DNA of 64,000 nt from Hyalangium ruber (GTDB lineage Bacteria > Myxococcota > Myxococcia > Myxococcales > Myxococcaceae): assembly GCF_034259325.1 (NCBI RefSeq), contig NZ_JAXIVS010000001.1:558001-622000 (forward strand), written 5' to 3'. Below are positions 16,279 to 24,008 of this stretch, piece by piece (positions within the stretch are counted from its first letter, which is position 1; each line of letters begins with the position of its first letter). A program made the translations under genes and the position numbers. The notes under the pieces are model-generated. The model did not search any database. It was not told the origin of the DNA and was given only the letters and a program-made list of their open reading frames with translations.

Positions 16279-18294
16279 TTAGGGCGCAATCCCCATGGAG
16301 CGGAACAGGGCCGCGCTCTCGAACATGCGGTCGCCACGGATGACGTGACGCACCTTGCGCAGGTCGCTCATGAGCAGGGTCGGATCGCCCTCCACCAGGA
16401 TCAGGTCGGCGACATAGCCGGGCAGCACGCGCCCGTACTCCTTGTCGCGCTTCATGACCTCGGCGTTGCCCAGCGTGGCGATGCGCAGCACCTCGCGGGG
16501 CGGAATGCCCGCGGCCACGTAGAGCTCGAGCTCACGCGCCAGGAACAGGCCCGAGAGGTTGTCCGTGCCCGCGACGATATGCACCCCACTCCGGTGCAGG
16601 AGCCCCACGAATTCGACCAGACGATTGAAGGAGTCCCGGTAGCGCTCGGGGTGCTTGGGCACATCCGGCAGGCCTCCACCGCCCGCGCGAATCCACCGCT
16701 GCCAGGTGGGCGGCACCCGGCCCAGGAGCGGACTCGCACCCGCGTTCCAGTGGCCCGGATGGTTGTGGAACATGTCATCGAAGATGGACACCGTCGGGTC
16801 CACCGTCACGTTGTGCTTCTTCAGCAGCGCGATGAACTCGCGCACCGCGGGCGAGCTGAGATCGAGCGCGTTGGCATTCTCCCCCACGGCGGTGAAGCGC
16901 GCGGGCGTGCGCGTGTCCTGCACCTTGTCGAACAGGAAGTTGAGCGCCAGGAAGTTGATGTGCTGGATCTCGTCCGCGCCGGCCTCGATGAACTGCTTCG
17001 CGGTCATGAACGCCGGCACGTGGCCGCTGAGCCGCAGCCCCTTCTCGTGGGCCATCCGCACCAGCGCCGGGACGAGCTCCGGCTTGATCGAGCTGTAGAT
17101 CTTGATCTGCTCGTAGCCCTTGCTCGCGTAGTGCTCGATGGCCTTGCGCCCCTCCTCCTCGGTGTCCACGAAGACCTTGGTGGGGCCCGAGTAGGGGCTG
17201 CGCCCGTCCATGAAGCCCGCCCGGATCACCCGCGGCCCGATATCGCGCCCCGCCTCGACGGCGGAGATGAGATCGTTCAGCGTGCGCTCCTCGTTGGCGA
17301 GATCGCGCACGGTGGTGACGCCGCTGGCGATGGCGAGCGGGCCACCGGCGCCGCTGCTGATATGCACGTGCATGTCCCAGAGGCCCGGCATGAGGAACTT
17401 GCCCTGGGCATCCAGCGTCCGCGCCCCCGAGGGCACCGCCACCTTCGCCGAGGGCCCCACCGCCGTGATGCGGCCCTTCGTGACGAGCACCGTCTGGGCC
17501 TCCTCCACCGCGAGCGTGCCCGGATCGAAGACGCGGGCGTTGATGATGGCCAGCGGGCGATCGAGCTTCGTCGTGAACTCCTTCGCGCGCGCCTCGGCGA
17601 GGCGCCGCTCTTCTTTCTCCTGGAACCCATCCAACTGGGGCGTCACATCCTCGAAGCCCTCGCGCACGAACTTCATCCAGCCCGAGACCGAGGCGAAGAA
17701 GCGCTGCTCCTCATCGAGCCAGGTGTAGCTGGGCGTCAGATCGACTCCGGTCAGGGCATAGAGCTTCACTCGCTTGCTGCCAGCCTTGCCCTTGACGGTG
17801 TAGGTCCCCACGGGAGTCACCTGGGCCTCCCCCGTAGGCAACAAGGCGATGCGCTTGTTGGGGGCTTTGAGCGCCGCGCGGATCAACAGCACCGTCTCCT
17901 CGGGCGGAGAGTTCAGGCTCAGGTAGAAGACCGCGCCTGGAACCTCGCGCTGCTCCTCCTCGGCGGAGTTCTTCCAGCTGTGCTGGGTGCCGCTCACCGT
18001 GTAGCGCTCGTTGACCTGGGCCTTGAGGTAGTCGGCGCCCTGGGTCTCGACCGCCGCGAGCGTCCCGTTCGCATTCACCCGGTACGTCGAGTCAAGCGAG
18101 GGGCCGCGCCCGCGATCGTTGAACTCGTAGTGGACCTTCACCTGGCCGTCGGGCAGGTACTCCACCTGTTGGTACCCCGCGACGTTGCCCATGAGCACCG
18201 CCGTGGTGCGCTCCGTCGCCGCCCCCGCGGTCGAAGCCAGAAACAACCCAAGTCCCGCCAGCGCCCACGGCGCCGAGGCACGTACCTTCTTCAT
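16279..18294 (-). CDS. Exported metal-dependent amidohydrolase
   Basis: 671 aa. A signal peptide (ALAGLGLFLASTAGAA) is followed by a beta-rich N-terminal region of about 230 residues of unknown role. An amidohydrolase-superfamily barrel comes next. Its HxH metal motif DMHVHIS lies at about residue 307. Later landmarks are SGHVPAFMTAKQFIEAGADEIQH and the conserved Asp in VAGTDNLSG. The superfamily includes imidazolonepropionase- and prolidase-like enzymes; the substrate here is unknown. A strong GGAGGG lies 6 nt before the ATG. It is the first gene of a two-gene exported hydrolase operon with the M20 enzyme. Confidence 0.92.
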   Translation of the reverse strand: MKKVRASAPWALAGLGLFLASTAGAATERTTAVLMGNVAGYQQVEYLPDGQVKVHYEFNDRGRGPSLDSTYRVNANGTLAAVETQGADYLKAQVNERYTVSGTQHSWKNSAEEEQREVPGAVFYLSLNSPPEETVLLIRAALKAPNKRIALLPTGEAQVTPVGTYTVKGKAGSKRVKLYALTGVDLTPSYTWLDEEQRFFASVSGWMKFVREGFEDVTPQLDGFQEKEERRLAEARAKEFTTKLDRPLAIINARVFDPGTLAVEEAQTVLVTKGRITAVGPSAKVAVPSGARTLDAQGKFLMPGLWDMHVHISSGAGGPLAIASGVTTVRDLANEERTLNDLISAVEAGRDIGPRVIRAGFMDGRSPYSGPTKVFVDTEEEGRKAIEHYASKGYEQIKIYSSIKPELVPALVRMAHEKGLRLSGHVPAFMTAKQFIEAGADEIQHINFLALNFLFDKVQDTRTPARFTAVGENANALDLSSPAVREFIALLKKHNVTVDPTVSIFDDMFHNHPGHWNAGASPLLGRVPPTWQRWIRAGGGGLPDVPKHPERYRDSFNRLVEFVGLLHRSGVHIVAGTDNLSGLFLARELELYVAAGIPPREVLRIATLGNAEVMKRDKEYGRVLPGYVADLILVEGDPTLLMSDLRKVRHVIRGDRMFESAALFRSMGIAP

Positions 18295-18415
18295 CTCATC
18301 CCTCCCTGGTGAATACGCTTCGCGCATCCTATGGAACCTGCGTGCCAACGCCGCATTCCTGAGGACGTGCATTCGCCCTGGGAGTTCGCGCGCGGCGTGT
18401 GCCAGAGTCGGACGC

Positions 18416-19132
18416 ATGAACGTCCGCTCTCCCCTGCTCTTGGTGTGGCTGCTCTCCTCGGCCTGCGCCACCACGTCCGATACCTCCAAGCCGGCGGAGA
18501 GCTCGCCCGCCACGGCGAGTCAGCCGCAGACCGAGGACCAGAAGACGCTGTACGCGCTGGGACTCACCCTGGGCCGTAGCATCTCGGTCTTCAACCTGAC
18601 TCCCGAGGAATTGGAGTACGTCCGGGCCGGCATCTATGCGCAGCAGAAGGGCGAGACGCCCGCCGTGGACATCCAGGAGTACGGGCCGAAGCTCCAGGCG
18701 CTCGCCACGAGCCGCCAGTCGACCAAGGCCTCCGGCGAGAAGGAGAAGAGCAAGGCCTACCTGGACAAGGTCGCCCAGGAGGTCGGCTCGGTGAAGACCG
18801 AGTCGGGCCTCATCTACCAGGAGTTGAAGGGGGGCACCGGAACCTCTCCCACGGCCTCGGATGAGGTGACGGTTCACTACCGCGGCACGCTCATCAACGG
18901 CGAGGAGTTCGACAACTCCTACAAGCGCGGCGAGCCCGCCAGCTTCCCCCTCGGCGGCGTCATCCCTTGCTGGACGGAGGGCGTGCAGCGCATGAAGGTG
19001 GGCGGCAAGGCACGCCTGGTGTGCCCGTCCGATCTCGCCTACGGCGATCGGGGCGCTCCGCCCGACGTCCCGGGTGGCGCCGCCCTCATCTTCGAGATCG
19101 AGCTGCTGGACATCGCCAAGGAGGCGCCGTAG
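18416..19132 (+). CDS. FKBP-type peptidyl-prolyl isomerase lipoprotein
   Basis: 238 aa. The N-terminus (LLLVWLLSSACATTS) looks like a lipoprotein signal with Cys17. A helical dimerisation-type domain (about residues 40-120) precedes an FKBP domain. FKBP landmarks are GLIYQELKGGTGTSPTASDEVTVHYRGTLINGEEFDNSY, FPLGGVIPCWTEG, KARLVCPSDLAYGDRG and the C-terminal LIFEIELLDI. The layout is like FkpA/Mip, which catalyse proline isomerisation in envelope proteins. It is divergent from the amidohydrolase operon and ends 4 bp before the convergent thioesterase stop. Confidence 0.95.
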   Translation: MNVRSPLLLVWLLSSACATTSDTSKPAESSPATASQPQTEDQKTLYALGLTLGRSISVFNLTPEELEYVRAGIYAQQKGETPAVDIQEYGPKLQALATSRQSTKASGEKEKSKAYLDKVAQEVGSVKTESGLIYQELKGGTGTSPTASDEVTVHYRGTLINGEEFDNSYKRGEPASFPLGGVIPCWTEGVQRMKVGGKARLVCPSDLAYGDRGAPPDVPGGAALIFEIELLDIAKEAP

Positions 19133-19136
19133 CGCG

Positions 19137-19997
19137 CTACTCGCGCTCGCGGATCAGCCCTTCCTGGGCCACCGAGGCCACCAGGCGCCCGTCGCGGGTG
19201 AAGACGTGCCCCCGCGCCAGGCCCCGCGAGTTGCCCGCCCAGGGGCTGTCCATGCTGTACAGCAGCCACTCGTTCATGAGCAGCTCCCCGTGGAACCACA
19301 GCGCATGGTCGAGGCTGGCAATCTGCATCTTCGGGTTCACGAAGCTCGCGCCATGCGGCTGCATCGCGGTCGTGAGCAGGTTGAAGTCGGAGGCATAGGC
19401 CAGCACGTACCGGTGGACCTGCGGGTCCTCCGGCAGCGAGCCGTTGGCGCGAAACCAGACGTGCCTGAGGGGCTCGCTCGACTTGGGTTCGAACGGGTCG
19501 TAGTACGCCACCGGCCTCATCTCGATCGGCTTGTCGCCGAGGAACTTCTCGCGCAGGTGCTCGGGGATGCGGTGGGCATGGCGGCGCAGCAGCTCGATGT
19601 CCGAAGGCAGGCCCTCCGGCCCCGGCACCTCGGGCATCTTCGCCTGATGGGAGAAGCCGCCCTCCTGCCCCTGGAAGGAGGCCATCATGGTGAAGATGGG
19701 CTGGCCCTTCTGGATGGCCACCACGCGCCGGGTGCTGAAGCTGCCCCCGTCCCGCACGCGATCCACGGTGTAGACCACCGGCAGGCTGGCATCGCCCGGA
19801 CGCAGGAAGTAGCCGTGGATGGAGTGGACGTGGCGCTCGGCCCCCAAGGTCTGGCTGGCGGCCGAGAGCGACTGGCCGAGCACCTGTCCCCCGAACAGCT
19901 GCCGGAAGCCGAGATCCTGGCTCCGGCCCCGGAACAGGTTCTCCTCGATGGGCTCCAGCTTGAGGAGCTCCAGCAGATCCTCCAGAACGCGGCTCAT
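19137..19997 (-). CDS. tesB: Acyl-CoA thioesterase II
   Basis: 286 aa, the TesB length, built of two hot-dog folds. Family landmarks: RGRSQDLGFRQLFGGQVLGQSLSAA, VHSIHGYFLRPGD, the catalytic Asp region in SFSTRRVVAIQKG, and ASLDHALWFH with the Asp of the second half. It hydrolyses medium- and long-chain acyl-CoA in the cytoplasm. A clear GGAAGGGAAG precedes the ATG at 19997. It follows the 522-aa membrane protein gene with a 17-bp gap, so the two are probably one operon. Confidence 0.96.
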   Translation of the reverse strand: MSRVLEDLLELLKLEPIEENLFRGRSQDLGFRQLFGGQVLGQSLSAASQTLGAERHVHSIHGYFLRPGDASLPVVYTVDRVRDGGSFSTRRVVAIQKGQPIFTMMASFQGQEGGFSHQAKMPEVPGPEGLPSDIELLRRHAHRIPEHLREKFLGDKPIEMRPVAYYDPFEPKSSEPLRHVWFRANGSLPEDPQVHRYVLAYASDFNLLTTAMQPHGASFVNPKMQIASLDHALWFHGELLMNEWLLYSMDSPWAGNSRGLARGHVFTRDGRLVASVAQEGLIRERE

Positions 19998-20014
19998 CTT
20001 CCCTTCCCAGGAGC

Positions 20015-21583
20015 TCAGGCGGCAGTGCGGTACGGCTCCGGACGCGGAGGCATATCCGGCCGCGAGCCCAAGCGCAGCATCCGCTTGATGCCGTTGCGAT
20101 CCAGCACCAGCCGCACCATCTGCACCGAGACCTTCTCCTGGTCCGCCTCGTCCGTGGTGAAGCGGAACGCCACGTCCACCTGGTAGCTCTTGGCGCCCTT
20201 GACCCGGCCCACCGAGAAGTCCTCCAGGTCCACGTACTCCAGCGCCAGCTCCGGATCGTCCATGTCGCGCAGGAAGCGCTCCACGTTGAAGCGGATGATG
20301 TCGGTAACGCCCGACAGCCCCCGCCCCGTGCGCGGCAGCAGCTCCGCGTCCAGGACGATCTCCTTCTGGTAGCGGATGACCGTCTCCGACAGCTCGCCCT
20401 GCGACACGGTGATGAAGTCGTCCAGGCAACGCATGGCGGCCACCTCCTCCGGCACCTTCACCGCCCGCCCGTAGTCCACCCGCTCCTCGAGGGTGCCCAG
20501 GCTCCTCTTCGTCACCGGCTCGATGATCTCCGCCATGCGGTCATGCAGGTGCATCGAGGCGAACTTGCTGAAGATGCGGCGCAGGCCCTCCTTGATGCGG
20601 TCCTTCACCATGTAGCCCAGCACGGCGATGATGAAGAAGTTGAGGCTCACCTGGGTGAAGCGCGCCTGCGCCCAGATGGCCACCGCCGTGGCGAACGCCA
20701 TGGCCAGGCCCGCGGCGATGGCGAACAGCACCTCCTCCCAGCCCTGGCGCTTCTGCTTCCGGCGCGCCGAGAGGAAGAGGATGTTCATGCAGAACTTCTT
20801 CAGGAACCCGATCCGGTGCATGTACTCCTCGTTGTCACCGGTGGGGCTCAGCACGCTGCGAAGCTGGTTCTCCTTGCGGTACGTCTCCTCGCGGATGACG
20901 GCGGCCATCAGCGCCTTGCGCGGCTCGATGTAGACGCCCGAGCGTGGCAGCGAGTCCATGTCCACCGCGGCCTTGCGGAAGTACTGCTCCACGGTGAGGC
21001 TCATGTACTCGTCCACCAGCCGCAGCGAGGCGCGCGTCTTCTCCTGCAACCGCAGGTTGCTGATCTCCTTGGTCCACGTGCGGAAGCGCTCCAGCACCTT
21101 GGCCACCGCCTCCTGCGAGCACAGCACCTGGCGCTGCAGCTCGGCCCACTCGACCTCTCCCAGCTTCGCGGTGTCCGCCGGCTCGCACCGCGCATCCACC
21201 AGCTTGGCGAAGCGGCGCAGCGCCCCACGGAAGATGCAGCACAGGAGCTTGGCCTGGTAGATGAGCTCCACCTCGGTGCCCATCCCCGTCTTCAGCCACG
21301 CCTCCAGGCGCAACAGCGGCGAGCCCGCCGAGCCCAGCAGCTCATCCAGCCCCATCACCGGCGTGGTGAAGCGCACGTAGTTGTGGATGTCCGCGTAGAA
21401 GTCCGCGCGCGGGTATGTCTCCGCGTCGATGTTCAGACTCGCTGGCAGGAACAGGAACATCTCGACGAGATAGCGCGTCTCGTCGTCGGCCCCCGACGGC
21501 TGATACTCCAGCTTGATCTCGAACTGCTTCCGATCGTGGACCTCCAACCGGTTCTGCAGCAGTGGGGCGGATTCGAGTGGCAC
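20015..21583 (-). CDS. Conserved membrane protein of unknown function
   Basis: 522 aa. The N-terminal half is soluble and rich in charged helices. Two membrane segments follow at roughly residues 280-300 (FAIAAGLAMAFATAVAIW) and 308-325 (LNFFIIAVLGYMV), joined by a short loop. The C-terminal half is again soluble and contains the repeated-looking IRFNVERFLRDMDDPELALEYVDLEDF. The N-terminus (VEMFLFLPASLNID, DFYADIHNYVRFTTP) suggests a beta-rich domain. Enzyme motifs are absent. It lies upstream of tesB and may be co-transcribed with it. I do not recognise the family. Confidence 0.8.
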   Translation of the reverse strand: MPLESAPLLQNRLEVHDRKQFEIKLEYQPSGADDETRYLVEMFLFLPASLNIDAETYPRADFYADIHNYVRFTTPVMGLDELLGSAGSPLLRLEAWLKTGMGTEVELIYQAKLLCCIFRGALRRFAKLVDARCEPADTAKLGEVEWAELQRQVLCSQEAVAKVLERFRTWTKEISNLRLQEKTRASLRLVDEYMSLTVEQYFRKAAVDMDSLPRSGVYIEPRKALMAAVIREETYRKENQLRSVLSPTGDNEEYMHRIGFLKKFCMNILFLSARRKQKRQGWEEVLFAIAAGLAMAFATAVAIWAQARFTQVSLNFFIIAVLGYMVKDRIKEGLRRIFSKFASMHLHDRMAEIIEPVTKRSLGTLEERVDYGRAVKVPEEVAAMRCLDDFITVSQGELSETVIRYQKEIVLDAELLPRTGRGLSGVTDIIRFNVERFLRDMDDPELALEYVDLEDFSVGRVKGAKSYQVDVAFRFTTDEADQEKVSVQMVRLVLDRNGIKRMLRLGSRPDMPPRPEPYRTAA

Positions 21584-21669
21584 GCCTCAATTCTACGTGA
21601 CGCTCCTGTCACAATGAAGCCACCCACCCAACGCCGTTCGCCCCTGAACGCAGTTTGACCCCCTAGTAC

Positions 21670-23133
21670 CTATCCGCCGGTGCCCGTGCGCGGCGAAGTG
21701 TCCGCGGGAGCCACCGGCGCGGCGGTGGGCAGGGGCGCCGCCTTCGGCTGGGGCCGGGCGTTCCACACCCGGGTGGCCAGCACGAGCCCCACGACGGACA
21801 GCGGCACCAGGGCGATGGGCCAGTTGCTCCAGTTGTTGGGGTCCTTGGCCGCCGGCCCCGAGGGGAGGATCTTGCCCAGCAGCAGGGACTGGAGCGCGGT
21901 GCCGGCGTACACCGCGCCGTCGATGATGCCCACGGCCACGCCCGCGTTCTTCTTGCCGCCGAAGTCCATGCTCGCCGTGCCCGACAGCATTCCATGCACG
22001 CCGATGACGCACAGCGACATGAAGATGACCGTCCAGCCCAGCATCACGTGGTTGATGAGGAAGAGCGTGGTCACGGCGCCCAGCGTCATACCGCCATAGA
22101 GCACCGCGGACACGGGGCCCCGGCGGGAGTCGAACACCTTGTCGGAGATGACACCGGCGAACATGCCACCGGTGATGCCCGCCACGCACAGCAGCATGCC
22201 CCAGTTGGACGCGACGAAGCTCTCACCGATGCCGGTGGACTTCGCGAACTTGGGGTACCACTGCATGATGGCGTTGCGCATGTAGCCGCTGCAGAACTCG
22301 ATCATCAGGATGACGACGATGGTCGGGTTGCTGAGCATCTTGCGCAGCACGGTGAACACGCCCAGTCGGGGGCCGAGGTCTCCCGAGGAGGCATCCGCGG
22401 TATCGAAGTCCCGGTGGCCCGCCTGCCCCGGCGTGTCCCGGATGACGAAGAAGTCCAGCACCACGAAGGCCGCGAGGATCACCGCGGGGATGAAGAACAC
22501 CCAGTAGGTGGGCGCCGACTGGGTGATGAACCGGCTCCAGTCGTAGGCGAAGTAGACGCCCAGCGAGATGAGGATGCCGAACACGCCGCCGAGCACGCCG
22601 CGCTCGCGCACGTGGAACCACGACGCGTTCACCTTGACGATGGAGACGGCGCCGAAGCTCTGGAAGTACATGTTCGTCGCGTAGAGCACCGACAGCGTAG
22701 CCACCAAGCCGCCCGGCGGCTGCCAGTCCTGCGTCAGCACCGCGTACACCACCGCGCCCATCAGCACGTTGCACACCGAGGAGCCGGCCGCCGAGATCAG
22801 GATCGTCCTGCGCCCGCCCCACTTGTCCGTCAGCGGGCCGTTGAGCAGGAACGCCACGCCGTAGACGATGGTGCCCCAGAAGAAGATGGTGCCGAAGTCC
22901 TCGTTCGTCGTGCGACTGCCCATCGCGCTGGTGGCCACGTTGACGTTGTAGCGCCCCATGTAGAGGAACGCGTACGTCATCCCCAGCGGGAACCAGTTGA
23001 AGAAGCGCCGGCGCTTGAAGGCCTCCGTGTGCCCCAGTTCGACCTTGGGCAGGCTCGCGATCACCAGGGCGATCGCCCCGAGCAGGATGACGATGGGCAG
23101 CAACTGTTGCAGCCACGAGGGCATCGACGACAT
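21670..23133 (-). CDS. MFS transporter of the organophosphate:phosphate antiporter type
   Basis: 487 aa with about 12 membrane segments. MGRYNVNVATSAM after the first loop matches the RYN region conserved in GlpT/UhpT-like carriers. GPLTDKWGGRRTILI is the MFS loop 2-3 motif. The substrate is probably a phosphorylated metabolite, but the binding arginines cannot be assigned safely by eye. The C-terminus carries a Pro/Ala-rich cytoplasmic tail. It is transcribed toward the 522-aa membrane gene with an 86-bp gap. Confidence 0.85.
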   Translation of the reverse strand: MSSMPSWLQQLLPIVILLGAIALVIASLPKVELGHTEAFKRRRFFNWFPLGMTYAFLYMGRYNVNVATSAMGSRTTNEDFGTIFFWGTIVYGVAFLLNGPLTDKWGGRRTILISAAGSSVCNVLMGAVVYAVLTQDWQPPGGLVATLSVLYATNMYFQSFGAVSIVKVNASWFHVRERGVLGGVFGILISLGVYFAYDWSRFITQSAPTYWVFFIPAVILAAFVVLDFFVIRDTPGQAGHRDFDTADASSGDLGPRLGVFTVLRKMLSNPTIVVILMIEFCSGYMRNAIMQWYPKFAKSTGIGESFVASNWGMLLCVAGITGGMFAGVISDKVFDSRRGPVSAVLYGGMTLGAVTTLFLINHVMLGWTVIFMSLCVIGVHGMLSGTASMDFGGKKNAGVAVGIIDGAVYAGTALQSLLLGKILPSGPAAKDPNNWSNWPIALVPLSVVGLVLATRVWNARPQPKAAPLPTAAPVAPADTSPRTGTGG

Positions 23134-23217
23134 GCGGTGAACCTCGGCGGGGGGCGAGAAGAAGGACCGGCGCGCACCCTAGCCGGTCCCGTACCGCCGG
23201 CCAACCTGAGTGGTGCG

Positions 23218-23889
23218 CTATGCCTGCTCGGCCAGCAGACGGGTGATGGCGATCTCCAGCTTCGCGTCCGGCACCTCCCCGCGTCGGCACGCCGCCAGCA
23301 GTTCCTGGATGGGGCGCCACTGCAGCCGGGTGCCCTCCTCTAGAGGAGAGCCGTCCCCCTCGGGCTCCCGGGCCTGCTTGCCCGTCACGTCCACCGCCGT
23401 GGGGAACACCTTCTCCGAGATGATCCCCGGCGCCACGAAGAAGCCCCCACCCAGCAGCCGGATCTCCTCGGGCCCTACCTCGTAGCCGGCCTCCTCGCGC
23501 ACCTCCTCCACCGCGCGGCGCCGCACCCCCGCCTCCCCCTTGTCCTCCACCTCCATCACCCCGGCGACGAGCTCCTCCACCAGCAGGTAGCTGCTCGGAT
23601 CCGGCACCACCATCTCCTTGCCCCTGCGGAAGTAGGCCGCTGGCCGGAGGTTCTTGCGCGTGAGCACCTCCAGCCCCGACGCACCGCGGCGATAGATGAG
23701 CACCGCCACCGCGTCCAACCGGGGCCGATCCACCACATCCACCCGGTACACGGGTGAAACCGACCCATCCGCGCGGCGGTTCTGGCACCGCAGCCGGCGG
23801 ATCCGCAGGAATCCTTCGTCGCAGCGCGCCGTGGACGAGAAATCCTCGATGATCTCGATATCCGTCACGGTCACCTGGCTTGACTGCAT
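23218..23889 (-). CDS. Nudix-family hydrolase
   Basis: 223 aa. The central domain has the Nudix helix region GEAGVRRRAVEEVREEAGYE, ending in the conserved REExGY-type element. One extra residue and replacement of the canonical Arg make the box slightly atypical. The fold resembles ADP-ribose or nucleoside-diphosphate-sugar pyrophosphatases: VVDRPRLDAVAVLIYRRG before and LGGGFFVAPGIISEKVFP after the box. It probably hydrolyses a nucleoside diphosphate linked to another group. AAGGAGG lies upstream of the ATG at 23889. It is divergent from the 5'-nucleotidase gene. Confidence 0.85.
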   Translation of the reverse strand: MQSSQVTVTDIEIIEDFSSTARCDEGFLRIRRLRCQNRRADGSVSPVYRVDVVDRPRLDAVAVLIYRRGASGLEVLTRKNLRPAAYFRRGKEMVVPDPSSYLLVEELVAGVMEVEDKGEAGVRRRAVEEVREEAGYEVGPEEIRLLGGGFFVAPGIISEKVFPTAVDVTGKQAREPEGDGSPLEEGTRLQWRPIQELLAACRRGEVPDAKLEIAITRLLAEQA

Positions 23890-24008
23890 GCCTGCCTCCT
23901 TGGCGGGTGGGGTCGTCCCGCCCTCGTCGCTTGCCCGACACTCCCTGATCCCGTACCTTGCGCCGTCTCCTGCTGCATCCCTTTCACGAAAGCCCCCGGA
24001 ACCACCTG

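Noticed and set aside
15577-18312. A 911-codon open frame on the plus strand
   Set aside because: Antisense to the amidohydrolase and M20 genes, which have clear motifs and signal peptides; composition is Arg/His/Leu rich and no motif is seen.
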